The notes: generated by a model not told the origin, from the sequence alone. A stretch of 64,000 nt of DNA from Thermobacillus sp. ZCTH02-B1 (GCF_002159085.1 NZ_LZRU01000012.1:1-64000); one strand, 5' to 3'; counted from the stretch's first letter, positions 40,482 through 53,329 are shown. Numbers and translations are program-made.

Positions 40482-41156
40482 TCAGGAGGGCGGTGTGAAC
40501 CGTGCGGCGTAGCCTTCCGGATCGATCCGCCAGTTCCGCAACATCTCCGCGTCTTCTTCCGTGACGGCGCCCGTCTTCAACGCCTCCTCCAACAGCACGC
40601 TGTAAGATGAAAGCGTCCGGAGCGGGATGCCCTGCTCGGCGAACGCCCGCGCCGCCCGCGGAAATTCGTACGTGAAGATCGCGACCGTGCCGAGCACCTC
40701 GCATCCCGCCTCGCGCACGGCCAGGGCCGCCCGCAACGAGCTGCCGCCGGTCGATACCAGGTCTTCGATCAGCACGACCTTCAGGCCGGGCCTCACGACG
40801 CCCTCGATCTGATTCGTCTTGCCGTGGCCCTTCGGTTTCTCGCGCACATAGAGCATCGGCAGCCCGAGCCGCTCCGCCGTCCAGGCCGCGTGCGGAATGC
40901 CGCCCGTCGCGATGCCGGCCACCGCCTCGCAGTCCGGATGGCATTCGCGGATGACCGACGCGAATCCGTCCGCGATGAGGCTCCGCACCTCGGGCCAGGA
41001 CATCGTCAGCCGGTTGTCGCAATAAATCGGCGATTTCAGCCCGGACGACCAGGTAAACGGCTCGTTCGGACGCAGCTCGACCGCCCCGATGCGGAGCAGC
41101 TCGCGGGCGACGGCGCGGGCCAGCTGCCCGCCGTCCGACGGTTGTGCCTGGATCAC
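40482..41156 (-). CDS. pyrE: Orotate phosphoribosyltransferase
   Basis: A 224-residue cytosolic enzyme converting orotate and PRPP to orotidine 5'-phosphate. The PRPP-binding motif is [14 protein letters not shown] (near residue 132), and [13 protein letters not shown] is the flexible catalytic loop. [18 protein letters not shown] is the usual N-terminal signature. The start overlaps the pyrF stop by 4 bases, and it is the last gene of the operon before the terminator. Confidence 0.97.
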   Translation of the reverse strand: MIQAQPSDGGQLARAVARELLRIGAVELRPNEPFTWSSGLKSPIYCDNRLTMSWPEVRSLIADGFASVIRECHPDCEAVAGIATGGIPHAAWTAERLGLPMLYVREKPKGHGKTNQIEGVVRPGLKVVLIEDLVSTGGSSLRAALAVREAGCEVLGTVAIFTYEFPRAARAFAEQGIPLRTLSSYSVLLEEALKTGAVTEEDAEMLRNWRIDPEGYAARFTPPS

Positions 41157-41887
41157 GCTCCGATCAACTCCTTCAAGATGGATTCGAACGCCGCGCGCGG
41201 ATCGGGCGCGGCCGTGATCGGACGGCCGATCACGAGATAGTCCGCTCCCGCCTCCAGCGCCTCGCGCGGCGTCGTGATCCGCGCCTGGTCATCCGCCGGA
41301 GCGGAAGCCGGACGGATGCCCGGCGTGACGGCGAGAAAGCCGGCGCCGCAGGCCGCCTTCACCGCGCGCGCTTCCCGCGCCGACGCGACGACGCCGTCGA
41401 GGCCGGCCCGCTTCGCCAGCAACGCGTAGCGGACGACCGCCTCCTCCGGCGTGCCCGGGATGCCGATTTCCCCGTTCAGCACTTCCCGGCTCGTGCTGGT
41501 GAGCTGCGTCACCGCGATGACCCGCGGCCGCGGCCGCCCGCCGGACGCGGCTTCGGCGCCTTCCAGCGCCGCCTCCATCATCCGGACGCCGCCCGCCGCG
41601 TGGACGTTGAACAGGTCGACGCCGAGCCGGGTCAGGCTCATCGCGCCGCCCTTCACCGTATTCGGAATGTCGTGCATCTTCACGTCGAGGAAGACGCGAT
41701 AGCCCCGTTCCTTCAGCCCGGCGACGAACGCCGGGCCGGCCGCGTAGAACAGCTCCATGCCGACCTTCAGCCAGCAGGGGATGCCGTCGAGCGCCCGGAT
41801 CAGCGACTCCGCGGCGGCCGCGTCCGGCCGGTCCAGCGCGACCATGATGCGCGCCGCCGCTTCATCCCGCGTCAGCGTCAAGTCCAT
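41153..41887 (-). CDS. pyrF: Orotidine 5'-phosphate decarboxylase
   Basis: A 244-residue enzyme that makes UMP from OMP. The catalytic Asp-Lys-x-x-Asp array reads [13 protein letters not shown], the dimeric enzyme contributing the second Asp. VTPGIRP and [11 protein letters not shown] are the phosphate-binding elements near the C-terminus. It starts 16 bases after carB; in Bacillus subtilis pyrK and pyrD occupy this junction, and both are absent here. Confidence 0.97.
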   Translation of the reverse strand: MDLTLTRDEAAARIMVALDRPDAAAAESLIRALDGIPCWLKVGMELFYAAGPAFVAGLKERGYRVFLDVKMHDIPNTVKGGAMSLTRLGVDLFNVHAAGGVRMMEAALEGAEAASGGRPRPRVIAVTQLTSTSREVLNGEIGIPGTPEEAVVRYALLAKRAGLDGVVASAREARAVKAACGAGFLAVTPGIRPASAPADDQARITTPREALEAGADYLVIGRPITAAPDPRAAFESILKELIGA

Positions 41888-41903
41888 CGCCCCCGTCTGT
41901 CCG

Positions 41904-44900
41904 TCATGGCCGCTGAAGCGCCGGCATCGGCCGGGACGAGAAGCTGATCGCCTGCAGCATCTCGAGGAGCGCCCGCACCGTGTCGAGCGACGTCAGGCAG
42001 ACGACGCCGTTCTCGACCGCCTCGCGCCGGATGCGGAACCCGTCGCGCTCCGGCGTCCGACCCTTCGTCAGCGTGTTCACGACGAACTGCGCCTTGCCGC
42101 TGCGGATGAGGTCGAGGATGTTCGGCGAGCCTTCGCTCAGCTTGTTCACCCGCGTCACGTGCATGCCGGCGCGCTCGAGCGCGTCGGCGGTGCCGCCCGT
42201 CGCGTAGATGCTGTAGCCGAGCTCGTAGAAGCCGCGAAGAATTTCCACCGCTTCCGCCTTGTCCTTGTCGGCAACCGTCGCGATGATCGATCCGGTCGAC
42301 GGAATGCGCATGCCCGCGCCGATCAGCCCCTTGTAGAGCGCCTTCGCGTACAGCTCGTCGCGGCCCATCACTTCGCCCGTCGATTTCATCTCCGGCGTCA
42401 GCGTCGGGTCGACGCGCCTGAGCTTCGCGAAGGAGAAGACCGGCACCTTCACCGAGACATGCTTGTCCTCGGGCCACAGCCCTTCCTTGTAACCGAGATC
42501 GGCCAGCTTCCGGCCGAGGATCGCCTGCGTCGCGAGGTTCGCCATCGGCACGTTCGTCACCTTGCTGAGGAACGGCACCGTGCGCGACGCGCGCGGGTTC
42601 ACCTCGATGACGTACACCTGCTCCTGGTGGATGACGAACTGGATGTTGATCATGCCGATGACCCTGAGTTCCTTCGCGATGCGGATCGTGTAGTCGACGA
42701 TCTGTCGCTTGACGTTCTCCGACAGCGACTGGGGCGGGTACACCGCGATCGAGTCGCCCGAGTGGACGCCGGCCCGCTCGACGTGCTCCATGATGCCGGG
42801 AATGAACACCGTCTCGCCGTCGCTGATCGCGTCGACCTCCGCTTCCTTGCCCAGCATGTAGCGGTCGATCAGCACCGGATGCTCCGGATTGATCCTGACG
42901 GCCTGCTCCATGTACTCGAGCAGCTCCTGGTCGGAGTAGACGATCTCCATCGCCCGGCCGCCGAGCACGTAGGACGGGCGCACGAGCACCGGATAGCCGA
43001 GGCTTCGGGCGAGCCCGACCGCCTCGTCGACCGACGTGACCGTGCCGCCCTTCGGCTGCGGGATGTCCAGCCGGCGGAGCAGCGCTTCGAACCGCTTGCG
43101 GTCCTCCGCCTGGTCGATGCTGTCGAGATCCGAACCGAGGATGCGCACGCCGGCCTTCGCCAGCGGCTCGGCCAGGTTGATCGCGGTCTGGCCGCCGAAC
43201 TGGACGATGACGCCGACCGGCTGCTCCTGCTCGATGACGTTCATGACGTCCTCGAAGAACAGCGGCTCGAAGTAGAGCCGGTCGGACGTCGAGAAGTCGG
43301 TCGACACCGTCTCCGGATTGTTGTTGATGATGACCGCTTCATAGCCGGCCTTGCGGATCGCCCAGACCGCGTGGACGGTCGAGTAGTCGAACTCGATGCC
43401 CTGCCCGATCCGGATCGGGCCGGAGCCGAGCACGACGACCTTCGGCTTGTCCGTCCGGACGGCTTCGTTCTCGGTTTCGTAGGTCGAATAATAGTACGGC
43501 GTCGTCGCCTCGAATTCGGCCGCGCACGTGTCGACCATCTTGTAGACCGGCTGGATGCCGAGTTCGAGCCGGTACGCCCGGACCGCCGCCTCGTCGGCGT
43601 GCGGGTCCGACGGATTCGCCTCGCGCCGGAGCTCCGCGATCGACCGGTCGGCGAAGCCGAGCCGCTTCGCCTCGTACAGCGTCTCCTTCGTGAGGCCCGG
43701 CTCCGACTTGATCCGCTCTTCGAACCGGACGATGCCCTCGATCTTGTCGAGGAACCACCAGTCGATCTTCGTCATGTCCTGGATGTCCTGCAGCTTCCAG
43801 CCGCGGCGGAACGCTTCGGCCACGAGGAAGATGCGCTCGTCGTCCGGCGTGACGAGCCGCTTGCGCAGCGTCTCGTCGTCGAGGCCCTCGACTCCCCTCA
43901 GATGGAGGCGATGCGCGCCGATTTCGAGCGAGCGGACCGCTTTCAGCAGCGATTCCTCGAACGTGCGCCCGATCGCCATCACTTCGCCGGTCGCCTTCAT
44001 CTGCGTGCCGAGCTTGCGGTTCGCGGTCGTGAATTTGTCGAACGGCCAGCGCGGAACCTTCGTCACGACGTAGTCGATCGCCGGCTCAAACATCGCGTAG
44101 GTCCGGCCCGTCACGGGATTGACGATTTCGTCGAGCGTGTAGCCGACCGCGATCTTCGCCGCCATCTTGGCGATCGGGTACCCGGTCGCCTTCGACGCGA
44201 GCGCCGACGAGCGGCTGACCCGCGGGTTCACCTCGATGACATAATATTGATAGCTGTACGGGTCGAGCGCGAACTGGACGTTGCAGCCGCCTTCGATTTT
44301 GAGCGCGCGGATGATGCTCAGCGCCGCCGAGCGCAGCATCTGGTACTCGCGGTCGGACAGCGTCTGGCTCGGCGCGACGACGATGCTGTCGCCGGTATGG
44401 ACGCCGACCGGGTCGATGTTCTCCATGTTGCAGACGACGATGCAGTTGTCGTTCGAATCGCGCATGACCTCGTATTCGATCTCTTTCATGCCGGCGATGC
44501 TCTTCTCGATGAGGCACTGGCCGATCGGGCTGTAGCGCAGGCCCGCCGCGACGATCTCGCGCAGCTCCTCCTCGTCGCGGCAGATGCCGCCGCCGGTGCC
44601 GCCGAGCGTGTAGGCCGGGCGGACGATGATCGGATAGCCGATGCGGTCCGCGAATTCCACCGCCTCCGCGACGCTCGTCACGATCGTGCTCTCCGGAATC
44701 GGCTGCCCGAGCTCGCGCATCAGCTCACGGAACTTGTCGCGGTCCTCCGCCCGCTCGATCGACTCGAGCTGCGTGCCGAGCAGCTTCACGCCCTCGCGTT
44801 CGAGGATGCCCGCGCGCGCCAGCTCCACCGCCATGTTGAGCCCGGTCTGCCCGCCGAGCGTCGGCAGGAGGCCGTCCGGCCGCTCCCGGCGGATGACCTG

Positions 44901-45125
44901 CGTCACGAAGTCGAGCGTGATCGGCTCGATGTAGACCTTGTCGGCCATGTTCGTGTCCGTCATGATCGTCGCCGGGTTGCTGTTGATCAGGATGACCTCG
45001 TAGCCTTCCTCGCGGAGCGCCTGGCAAGCCTGCGTGCCGGCATAGTCGAACTCCGCCGCCTGGCCGATCACGATCGGTCCGGAACCGATGACGAGGATTT
45101 TCTTCAGGTCGTTATTTCTGGGCAT
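41904..45125 (-). CDS. carB: Carbamoyl phosphate synthase large subunit
   Basis: A 1073-residue enzyme (usual length about 1070). It has two ATP-grasp halves, each opened by the same motif: [23 protein letters not shown] and [25 protein letters not shown] central oligomerisation domain lies near residues 400-550, and a C-terminal MGS-like regulatory domain follows ([26 protein letters not shown]). It joins ammonia from CarA, bicarbonate and two ATP. It overlaps carA by 14 bases. As an operon member under PyrR it is the pyrimidine-linked enzyme (pyrAB in Bacillus naming). Confidence 0.97.
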   Translation of the reverse strand: MPRNNDLKKILVIGSGPIVIGQAAEFDYAGTQACQALREEGYEVILINSNPATIMTDTNMADKVYIEPITLDFVTQVIRRERPDGLLPTLGGQTGLNMAVELARAGILEREGVKLLGTQLESIERAEDRDKFRELMRELGQPIPESTIVTSVAEAVEFADRIGYPIIVRPAYTLGGTGGGICRDEEELREIVAAGLRYSPIGQCLIEKSIAGMKEIEYEVMRDSNDNCIVVCNMENIDPVGVHTGDSIVVAPSQTLSDREYQMLRSAALSIIRALKIEGGCNVQFALDPYSYQYYVIEVNPRVSRSSALASKATGYPIAKMAAKIAVGYTLDEIVNPVTGRTYAMFEPAIDYVVTKVPRWPFDKFTTANRKLGTQMKATGEVMAIGRTFEESLLKAVRSLEIGAHRLHLRGVEGLDDETLRKRLVTPDDERIFLVAEAFRRGWKLQDIQDMTKIDWWFLDKIEGIVRFEERIKSEPGLTKETLYEAKRLGFADRSIAELRREANPSDPHADEAAVRAYRLELGIQPVYKMVDTCAAEFEATTPYYYSTYETENEAVRTDKPKVVVLGSGPIRIGQGIEFDYSTVHAVWAIRKAGYEAVIINNNPETVSTDFSTSDRLYFEPLFFEDVMNVIEQEQPVGVIVQFGGQTAINLAEPLAKAGVRILGSDLDSIDQAEDRKRFEALLRRLDIPQPKGGTVTSVDEAVGLARSLGYPVLVRPSYVLGGRAMEIVYSDQELLEYMEQAVRINPEHPVLIDRYMLGKEAEVDAISDGETVFIPGIMEHVERAGVHSGDSIAVYPPQSLSENVKRQIVDYTIRIAKELRVIGMINIQFVIHQEQVYVIEVNPRASRTVPFLSKVTNVPMANLATQAILGRKLADLGYKEGLWPEDKHVSVKVPVFSFAKLRRVDPTLTPEMKSTGEVMGRDELYAKALYKGLIGAGMRIPSTGSIIATVADKDKAEAVEILRGFYELGYSIYATGGTADALERAGMHVTRVNKLSEGSPNILDLIRSGKAQFVVNTLTKGRTPERDGFRIRREAVENGVVCLTSLDTVRALLEMLQAISFSSRPMPALQRP

Positions 45126-46257
45126 GCATCAGTTCCCCTTTCAGCGTCTCCGCAAGAATGACCTGGCGCGGCCTGCGCGGATTGCGGCGCTTGTGCTCGC
45201 GGATCATCGCGAGAAATTCGTCGAACAGGTAGCTCGTATCGTGCGGTCCCGGTGACGCCTCCGGATGGTACTGGACGGAAAACGCCGGATATTTCGTGTG
45301 CCGGAGCCCCTCGATCGTCTTGTCGTTGTTGTTGATCTGCGTGATTTCGAGTCCGGTGCCGGGAATCGAGTCCTCGCGCACCGCGTAGCCGTGGTTCTGC
45401 GACGTGATGAAGCAGCGGCCGGTCACGAGATCCTTCACCGGATGGTTGCCGCCGCGATGGCCGAACTTCAGCTTCTCCGTATCGGCGCCGCAGGCGAGCG
45501 CGAGCAGCTGATGGCCGAGGCAGATGCCGAAGATCGGATATTCGCCGAGCAGCTCGCGGATCGTCTGCACCGCGACGCCCACATCCTTCGGGTCGCCCGG
45601 CCCGTTCGAGAGCTGGATGCCGTCCGGATTGAGACGGCGGATCTGATCGGCCGGCGTGTCGTACGGCACGATCATGACGTCGCAGCCGCGCCGGGTCAGT
45701 TCGCGCAGGATCCCGCTCTTCGCGCCGAAATCGATCAGCACGATCCGCTCGCCGCCGCCCGGTACATTGATGAAGCTCTTCGTCGACGTGCGCGCCACCT
45801 GGTCGCGCAGAAGCGGCGTCGCGTTCAGCCGCTCCATCAGCTCCTCGACGGGCTCGTTCCCGGTCGTGATGATGCCCTTCATCGTGCCGTGATGACGGAT
45901 GATGCGCGTCAGCATCCGGGTGTCGATCTCGCAGATGCCCGGGATGCCCGCTTCCTTCAGCAAGACGTCGAGCGGAATCTCGGCGCGCCAGTTGCTCGGC
46001 ACCGGCTCATGGCGCCGCACGACGAAGCCGTGGACGTAAGGGATGATGCTTTCGAAATCGTCGCGAGTGACGCCGTAGTTGCCGATGAGCGGATAGGTCA
46101 TCGTCACGATTTGCCCGCAGTAGGACGGGTCGGACAACACTTCCTGATAGCCGGTGATGCCGGTGTTGAACACCACTTCGCCGACGACGGACCCTTCCGC
46201 GCCGAACGAGCGTCCGGTGAACAGCGTGCCGTCTTCCAGCAGCAATCTTGCCTGCAT
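45112..46257 (-). CDS. carA: Carbamoyl phosphate synthase small (glutaminase) subunit
   Basis: A 381-residue class I amidotransferase. ATG 46257 ([15 protein letters not shown]) lies 8 bases after AGGGAG and is preferred to the GTG at 46266. The nucleophile elbow is [16 protein letters not shown] with the catalytic Cys, and the His/Glu pair is in [12 protein letters not shown]. It hydrolyses glutamine and channels ammonia to CarB. Confidence 0.97.
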   Translation of the reverse strand: MQARLLLEDGTLFTGRSFGAEGSVVGEVVFNTGITGYQEVLSDPSYCGQIVTMTYPLIGNYGVTRDDFESIIPYVHGFVVRRHEPVPSNWRAEIPLDVLLKEAGIPGICEIDTRMLTRIIRHHGTMKGIITTGNEPVEELMERLNATPLLRDQVARTSTKSFINVPGGGERIVLIDFGAKSGILRELTRRGCDVMIVPYDTPADQIRRLNPDGIQLSNGPGDPKDVGVAVQTIRELLGEYPIFGICLGHQLLALACGADTEKLKFGHRGGNHPVKDLVTGRCFITSQNHGYAVREDSIPGTGLEITQINNNDKTIEGLRHTKYPAFSVQYHPEASPGPHDTSYLFDEFLAMIREHKRRNPRRPRQVILAETLKGELMHAQK

Positions 46258-46305
46258 CCGTATCACTCCCTGATTGACGATATCGGTATTCCGTCTTCGC
46301 GTCCG

Positions 46306-47598
46306 TCAGTCCGCCCGCCATACCGTGCGTCCGGCGACGATCGTGCGCACCGGCCAGCCCGCAAGGCGCCGGCCGGCAAACGGCGTGTTGCGGCTCTTCG
46401 AGAGGAATTTCGCCGGATCGACCGTCTGCTCGAGCCCGAGGTCGACCAGCACGAGATCGGCGGGCGCGCCGGGTTCGAGACGTCCGGCCTTCAGGCCGAA
46501 CACCCGGGCCGGTTCGCTCGTCATCTTGCGCAGCAGGAAGCCGAGGCACCATCGGCCGGTCCTGACGAACGTCGTGTAGAGCAACGGGAACGCCGTCTCG
46601 AAGCCGACGATGCCGAACGGCGCGAGCTCGACGCCCTTCGCCTTCTCTTCCTCCGCGTGCGGCGCGTGGTCGGTCGCAATGATGTCGATCGTGCCGTCCT
46701 CGAGCGCCTCGACGACCGCCTGCACGTCGCGGGGCGTCCGAAGCGGCGGATTCATTTTCCAATTCGGATCCATGCCGGGGATGTCCTCGTCCGACAGCAC
46801 GAGATGGTGCGGGCAGACTTCCGCCGTCACGCGAACGCCGAGTGATTTCGCGAGCCGGATGAGCCGCACCGACTGCTCCGTGCTGACGTGGCAGACGTGA
46901 TAGTGGACGCCGGTCGCCTCCGCGAGCAGCACGTCCCGGCCGACGTGGATCGCCTCGGACTCGTTCGGGATGCCCTTCAGCCCGTGCCGGCGGCTGAACG
47001 CGCCTTCGGTCGCCCAGGCGCCCTCGACGAGCGAAGCGTCCTCGCAGTGCGCGATGATCGGCAGCCCCAGCTCGCGGGCGCGGATCATCGCTTCTTTCAT
47101 CACCCGGGCGCTCTGCACGCCGACGCCGTCATCCGAGAACCCGATCGCACCCGCCGCTCTGAGCGCCGCAAAATCGGTCAGCTCGCGGCCGAGCTGTCCC
47201 TTCGTGATCGCCGCGATCGGCAGCACGTTGACGACGCCTTCGCGGGCCGCCTTGTCGAGGATGTATCGCACCGTCTCCGGCGTGTCCGTCACGGGGCGGG
47301 TGTTCGGCATGCAGGCGATCGTCGTAAAGCCCCCCCGCGCCGCCGAGCGCGTGCCGCTCGCGATGTCTTCCTTGTGCGTAAAGCCCGGATCGCGCAGATG
47401 GGCGTGCATGTCGATGAATCCGGCCGACACGAGCAGTCCGGATGCGTCGATCGTCTCGGCGCCGGAGGTGTCCGGCTCGCCGTCCCGCACGATCCCGGCG
47501 ATCGTCCCGCCTTCGATGCGGATGTGGGCCGTCCGGAGTCCGCCGGCCTCTTCGTCCCAGATGTTGCCGTTCACAATCCACAAGGTCATGGCTTGCAA
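46306..47598 (-). CDS. pyrC: Dihydroorotase
   Basis: A 430-residue amidohydrolase. The zinc motif FIDMHAHLRDPGFTHKEDI, the second His set HYHVCHVST and the late Asp in IATDHAPHAEEEK are all present, so it should be active, unlike the pseudo-dihydroorotases paired with some PyrB proteins. TTG 47598 has GGGAGA at close spacing; ATG 47589 is an alternative start. It closes carbamoyl aspartate to dihydroorotate. Confidence 0.96.
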   Translation of the reverse strand: MQAMTLWIVNGNIWDEEAGGLRTAHIRIEGGTIAGIVRDGEPDTSGAETIDASGLLVSAGFIDMHAHLRDPGFTHKEDIASGTRSAARGGFTTIACMPNTRPVTDTPETVRYILDKAAREGVVNVLPIAAITKGQLGRELTDFAALRAAGAIGFSDDGVGVQSARVMKEAMIRARELGLPIIAHCEDASLVEGAWATEGAFSRRHGLKGIPNESEAIHVGRDVLLAEATGVHYHVCHVSTEQSVRLIRLAKSLGVRVTAEVCPHHLVLSDEDIPGMDPNWKMNPPLRTPRDVQAVVEALEDGTIDIIATDHAPHAEEEKAKGVELAPFGIVGFETAFPLLYTTFVRTGRWCLGFLLRKMTSEPARVFGLKAGRLEPGAPADLVLVDLGLEQTVDPAKFLSKSRNTPFAGRRLAGWPVRTIVAGRTVWRAD

Positions 47599-47629
47599 TC
47601 GATCTCCCTTCGCCGCGGCCCGGCCGGCA

Positions 47630-49159
<1,530 letters not shown>

Positions 49160-49231
49160 CAGATCGCACCACACATTGACCCGAAGCGCACGACGGCGCC
49201 GCCGGATCCATGCCTGTCCGATATGCCGAAA

Positions 49232-49253
49232 CCTTGTCAGCCTCACGGGACTG
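49232..49253 (-). promoter_or_regulatory. PyrR-binding loop (anti-antiterminator) in the pyr leader
   Basis: The minus strand carries CAGTCCCGTGAGGCTGACAAGG, which matches the conserved PyrR target (consensus of the type UCCAGAGAGGCU). It precedes the terminator by about 75 bases. One such leader is seen; the extra pyr attenuators found between early genes in Bacillus subtilis are not present. Confidence 0.75.
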
Positions 49254-49283
49254 AATTAAAGGTTCATTTTGTTCATTGTCCGT

Positions 49284-49312
49284 ATTATGCCACTTCGACA
49301 TGCCGAAGTCAA
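49284..49312 (-). promoter_or_regulatory. Sigma-A promoter of the pyr operon
   Basis: TTGACT (49307-49312) and CATAAT (49284-49289) are 17 bases apart on the minus strand, giving a start near 49277 and a leader of about 180 bases. The 49313-49510 stretch, down to the dapL stop, shows no gene or clear terminator. Confidence 0.8.
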
Positions 49313-49510
49313 TATCCCGCGGCCCGCACGTCCCCGAAACGGCGAAAATCCGCGGCGGTACGGGGACAGCGCTGCCGCCCGAAGGGACCGGAATCGTCCT
49401 GCACCCGGACGAACATCCCGGATGCCGGACCTGCGCCCGCCATCCCGCCGGAATGCGGGAAGAAACGGACCCGGCCGCAGGACCCGCTTCCCCGCATGAA
49501 TCCGTGATCG

Positions 49511-50755
49511 CTACCATTTGAGCTTCGCGATCCGTTCGACCGCCCGCTCCGTGTTCTCGCGGCTGCCGAAGGCCGACAGCCGGAAATAGCCTTCACCGGC
49601 CTGTCCGAAACCGACGCCCGGCGTGCCGACGATGTGCGCTTCCCGCAGCAGCTTGTCGAAGAACGCCCAGGAGTCGTAGCCGTCCGGCGTCTTCAGCCAG
49701 ATGTACGGCGCGTTGACGCCGCCGCAAGCCTCGATGCCGGCTGCCCGGAGCCCCTCGCGGATCAGTTGCGCGTTCGCCATGTAGTAGTCGACGAGCGCGG
49801 CGATCTGCGCTTTCCCCTCCGGCGTGTAGAGCGCCGCCGCGCCGCGCTGCGTCACGTAGGAGACGCCGTTGAACTTCGTCGTGTGGCGCCGGTTCCACAG
49901 ATCCGCGACGACGACGTCGCCGCCCTCGTCGTCCTTCGCCTTGAGGTCCCGCGGCACGACCGTATAGGCGCAGCGCACGCCGGTGAAGCCGGCCGTCTTC
50001 GAGAAGCTGCGGAACTCGATCGCCACTTCCCGCGCACCCTCGATCTCGTAGATGCTGTGCGGCACCCCGTCCTCGCGGATGAACGCCTCGTACGCGGAAT
50101 CGTACAGGATGATGCTGCCGTTCTCCTTCGCGTAGTCGACCCACCGCTTCAGTTCGTCCCGCGTCAGCGTCACGCCCGTGGGATTGTTCGGATAGCAGAG
50201 ATAGATGAGGTCGACCTTCCGCCCGGGCAGCGACGGCTTGAAGCCGTTCTCCCGGCTGCAGGTCAGGTACACGATGTTCCGGTACCGGTTCGTCTCCCGG
50301 TCGTACGCGCCCGCCCGGCCCGCCATGACGTTTGAGTCCACATAGACCGGATAGACCGGGTCCTGCACCGCGACGACGGCGTCCTGGCTGAAAATCTCCT
50401 GGATGTTGCCCACGTCGCATTTCGAACCGTCGCTGACGAACACTTCCTCCGGCCGGACGTCGATGCCCCGATCCCGATAGTCGTGGCGGGCGATCGCCTC
50501 CCGCAGGAAATCGTATCCCTGCTCGGGACCGTAGCCGCGGAACGTCTCCTCCCTCGTCAGCTCGTCGACCGCGGCGCGCATCGCGGCGGCCGCCGCTTCG
50601 GGAAGCGGCCTCGTCACGTCCCCGATGCCGAGGCTGATGATGTCCGCCTCCGGATGTTCCTTCTGGAATGCCGCCCGCCGTCGCGCGATTTCCGAGAACA
50701 GATAGCTGCCCCGCAATTCCTTGTAGTGCGGATTGATCCTGGCCACCGGGTTCAT
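49511..50755 (-). CDS. dapL: LL-diaminopimelate aminotransferase
   Basis: A 414-residue PLP enzyme of fold type I (usual length about 410). It begins [20 protein letters not shown]. The PLP Lys is in [20 protein letters not shown] (near residue 251), with [16 protein letters not shown] and the C-terminal [20 protein letters not shown]. It converts tetrahydrodipicolinate directly to LL-diaminopimelate, bypassing the acetylase route of Bacillus subtilis, and so supplies peptidoglycan and lysine. Ribosome binding is close (AAAGG, 2 bases). It lies alone between the pyr leader and the rluD-like gene, where no such gene exists in Bacillus subtilis. Confidence 0.93.
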   Translation of the reverse strand: MNPVARINPHYKELRGSYLFSEIARRRAAFQKEHPEADIISLGIGDVTRPLPEAAAAAMRAAVDELTREETFRGYGPEQGYDFLREAIARHDYRDRGIDVRPEEVFVSDGSKCDVGNIQEIFSQDAVVAVQDPVYPVYVDSNVMAGRAGAYDRETNRYRNIVYLTCSRENGFKPSLPGRKVDLIYLCYPNNPTGVTLTRDELKRWVDYAKENGSIILYDSAYEAFIREDGVPHSIYEIEGAREVAIEFRSFSKTAGFTGVRCAYTVVPRDLKAKDDEGGDVVVADLWNRRHTTKFNGVSYVTQRGAAALYTPEGKAQIAALVDYYMANAQLIREGLRAAGIEACGGVNAPYIWLKTPDGYDSWAFFDKLLREAHIVGTPGVGFGQAGEGYFRLSAFGSRENTERAVERIAKLKW

Positions 50756-50886
50756 CACCTTTCGTCGGGCCGCATCCTGGCGCGGTCCCCGGCCCGTGCT
50801 GTCTTCCAGCATACCGTCCGGCAGCGCGGATCGTAATGGAATAATCCCTCGAAAATTTGTACTCTTGCGGCATTCCACCCGGTCCT

Positions 50887-51840
50887 TTACCGGCTTCGCA
50901 GCATCTCCAGAATGCGCCGGAAATCTCCGGGGATCGGCGATTCGAAGCGCAGCCGCTCGCCCGTCCGGGGATGGACGAATCCGAGCACGGCGGCGTGCAG
51001 CGCCTGCCCGTCCAGCGGCACGGTCTTCGCCCGTCCGTAGACGGGATCGCCGGCCAGCGGATGGCCGATGTATTTCATGTGGACCCGGATCTGGTGCGTG
51101 CGTCCCGTCTCGAGCTCCAGCCGCACCAGCGTGTAGTCGCCGAACCGCTCCATGACCGCGAAATGCGTCACGGACGGCTTGCCGCCGGCCGTCACGGCAA
51201 ACTTCTTCCGGTCGTGCGGATCGCGTCCGATCGGCGCGTCGATCGTGCCCCGGTCGTGCGGAAGGTTGCCGTGCACGAGCGCGATGTAGACCCGCTCGAC
51301 CGTGTGCGCGCGAAGCTGTTCCGAGAGCGAAAGATGCGCGAGATCGTTCTTTGCGGCCATCAGCAGTCCGGACGTGTCCTTGTCGATCCGGTGGACGATG
51401 CCCGGCCGGAGCCGCCCGTTGATGCCGGACAGATCCCGGCAGTGATGGAGCAGCGCGTTGACCAGCGTTCCCGACGTGTGGCCGTGCGCCGGATGAACGA
51501 CCATCCCGCGCGGCTTGTCGACGACGATCACGTCGCCGTCTTCGTAGACGATGTTCAGCGGTATCGGCTCCGGCCGGATGTCGGCGTCCTCGGGCTCCGG
51601 CGGCGTCACCGCGACGACGTCGCCCGGCGCGAGCCGGTAGTTCGGCTTGACGGGCTGCCCGTTCACGGTGACGGCGCCCGCGCGGATCCATTCCTGAACC
51701 TGCGTGCGCGAGACGCCTTCCTCGGCGGATTCCGCCACGAATTTGTCGATCCGCCCGCCCGCCTCCGCCTCCGTCACGACCCACTCCTGGGTCCACTCAT
51801 CGTGCGGGCTCGTCGGCTTTCTGTCCGCTTGCGAAGTCAT
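50887..51840 (-). CDS. RluD-family large-subunit 23S rRNA pseudouridine synthase
   Basis: A 317-residue enzyme with an N-terminal S4 RNA-binding domain ([32 protein letters not shown]) and the catalytic motif [19 protein letters not shown], whose Asp (near residue 152) attacks the uridine. [23 protein letters not shown] is the usual late motif. It is the equivalent of Bacillus ylyB, downstream of lspA with a 44-base overlap, matching the conserved lspA-ylyB order. Confidence 0.92.
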   Translation of the reverse strand: MTSQADRKPTSPHDEWTQEWVVTEAEAGGRIDKFVAESAEEGVSRTQVQEWIRAGAVTVNGQPVKPNYRLAPGDVVAVTPPEPEDADIRPEPIPLNIVYEDGDVIVVDKPRGMVVHPAHGHTSGTLVNALLHHCRDLSGINGRLRPGIVHRIDKDTSGLLMAAKNDLAHLSLSEQLRAHTVERVYIALVHGNLPHDRGTIDAPIGRDPHDRKKFAVTAGGKPSVTHFAVMERFGDYTLVRLELETGRTHQIRVHMKYIGHPLAGDPVYGRAKTVPLDGQALHAAVLGFVHPRTGERLRFESPIPGDFRRILEMLRSR

Positions 51841-52351
51841 GGGAATGTCCTTCTCCGTCTCCTTCCGACGCGCTGTGCGCCTTGCGCTGTTCCCGGCGGA
51901 TGTCCAGCACCGCGTCGAGCAGAATCAGGGCGACGCCGGTCGTGATGCCCACATCCGCCACGTTGAAGATCGGGAACGTGTAGCTGCCGAAATTGAACTG
52001 CAGAAAATCGATCACATGGCCGTACAGCACCCGGTCGACGAAGTTGCCGAGCGCCCCGCCGAGCACCAGCCCGAAGGCCGTGAGCAGCAAGGGCCTCCCG
52101 GTCCGCCGGTTTCTCTCCGTGTACCAGATGATGCCGATGACGACGAAGATCGTGATCACGATGAACAGCGTCCGGGCGCCGGGCAGCATGCTGAAGGCCG
52201 CCCCGTCGTTCAGCACGTGCGTGATGAGGAAAAAGTCTCCGATGACGCTGATCGTCTCTTTCAAGGGCACATTCGCGTCAATGATTTTCTTCGTCAGCTG
52301 GTCCAGAAAAAACACGACCGCCGCAACGGCATAATAGCGCAAATGCTTCAC
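51797..52351 (-). CDS. lspA: Lipoprotein signal peptidase (signal peptidase II)
   Basis: A 184-residue membrane aspartyl protease from GTG 52351, 8 bases after GGAGG. It has four helices. The catalytic Asp residues are in GGALGNFVDRVLYG and FNVADVGIT, with the N-terminal FFLDQLTKKII and LNDGAAFSML signatures. It cleaves the signal peptides of the lipidated proteins encoded in this window. The C-terminal 25 residues are polar and His-rich. Confidence 0.95.
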   Translation of the reverse strand: MKHLRYYAVAAVVFFLDQLTKKIIDANVPLKETISVIGDFFLITHVLNDGAAFSMLPGARTLFIVITIFVVIGIIWYTERNRRTGRPLLLTAFGLVLGGALGNFVDRVLYGHVIDFLQFNFGSYTFPIFNVADVGITTGVALILLDAVLDIRREQRKAHSASEGDGEGHSHDFASGQKADEPAR

Positions 52352-52572
52352 TTCGCGTCCCTCCGCCCCGTGATCGAATCGGCTTTCCGCCGAATCGCTC
52401 CGCAATGCCGCATGTCCCAATCATTGTATCACAAGTGCGCAGTCCCGCTCCACACCCGGACAAGGAATATTTTTCCTTTCCTTCAACCCGATACCTTGCC
52501 GACTGCCAGATAAAAATAGACCGCCGCGCGCAACCTACTGACCGACTGCAACGGTTGAAGGGAGCTGACCGC

Positions 52573-53316
52573 ATGATGGCGTTCGAGGGCACGTTTGTGG
52601 CGGAGATGAGACGGAGGCTCGAGGCGGAAGCCGCCGAACTGGAGAGGCGGCTGAAGGAAAGCGAAAGCCGCGGCCTCGAAGCGGAGGCGCGGAGCGGCAC
52701 GGGCGAGCTGTCCGTGCTGGACAACCATCCGGCCGACATCGCGTCCGAGACGTTCGAGCGGGGGAAGGACCTCGCGCTGCTCGAAGGCGACGAGCTCAAG
52801 CTGCGGCGCATCCGGGAGGCGCTCCAGGCGATGGACGAGGGCGTTTACGGCGTCTGCCGGACCTGCGGCGAGCCGATTCCGCGGGAGCGCCTCGAGGCCG
52901 TGCCCGAGACGCTGTACTGCGTCCGACATGCGCCGCAGCGGAACGAACCGGAGCGGCGGCCGGTCGAGGAAGAAGTTCTCATGCCCCCGTTCGGCCGGAC
53001 CAGCCTCGACGGTCACGGCTCATGGAGCGGGTTCGACGGCGAGGACGCCTGGCAAATCGTCGAATCGTACGGTACGTCGGACTCGCCGGCGCTGGCGGAG
53101 AATCCCGGGGCGGATGACGAGCAGCTTGCGATCGAAGCGGAGGAGCACGAAGGATTCGTCGAGCCGATCGAAAGCTTCCTCGCGACCGACATCACGGGGC
53201 GGCACCGGACGGTCGTCCGCGGCCGGGCGTATGACGAGTATCTGGAGAAGGGCGAGGGCGAGCCGCTGCTCGAGCCCGATCCGGTGGTCGACATCCGGTT
53301 GGACGGAGAGTCCTAG
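52573..53316 (+). CDS. DksA/TraR-type zinc finger protein (YteA-like)
   Basis: A 247-residue protein from ATG 52573 (GGGAG 8 bases upstream). An N-terminal coiled coil (residues 5-40) is followed by ELSVLDNHPADIASETFERGKDLAL and a zinc finger CRTCGEPIPRERLEAVPETLYCVRH, in which the fourth ligand would be His instead of Cys. The C-terminal half (VEEEVLMPPFG, AWQIVESYGTSDSPA, EGFVEPIESFLATDITG) matches YteA rather than the shorter YlyA found between ileS and lspA in Bacillus subtilis. It is the only plus-strand gene of the housekeeping block and points away from lspA. The role is probably RNA polymerase modulation linked to sporulation, by family. Confidence 0.85.
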   Translation: MMAFEGTFVAEMRRRLEAEAAELERRLKESESRGLEAEARSGTGELSVLDNHPADIASETFERGKDLALLEGDELKLRRIREALQAMDEGVYGVCRTCGEPIPRERLEAVPETLYCVRHAPQRNEPERRPVEEEVLMPPFGRTSLDGHGSWSGFDGEDAWQIVESYGTSDSPALAENPGADDEQLAIEAEEHEGFVEPIESFLATDITGRHRTVVRGRAYDEYLEKGEGEPLLEPDPVVDIRLDGES

Positions 53317-53329
53317 ACAAGGCGGGATC

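Noticed and set aside
41757..45161. A plus-strand frame of 1134 codons antisense to carB
   Set aside because: It mirrors the carB codon pattern; the composition is Arg/Asp/Leu/Val repeats and there is no ribosome binding site.
49511..51796. A 761-codon reading of the dapL frame extending through the rluD-like gene
   Set aside because: The added N-terminal 347 codons are the shifted frame of the rluD-like gene. DapL homologues start at MNPxxxINPHY.
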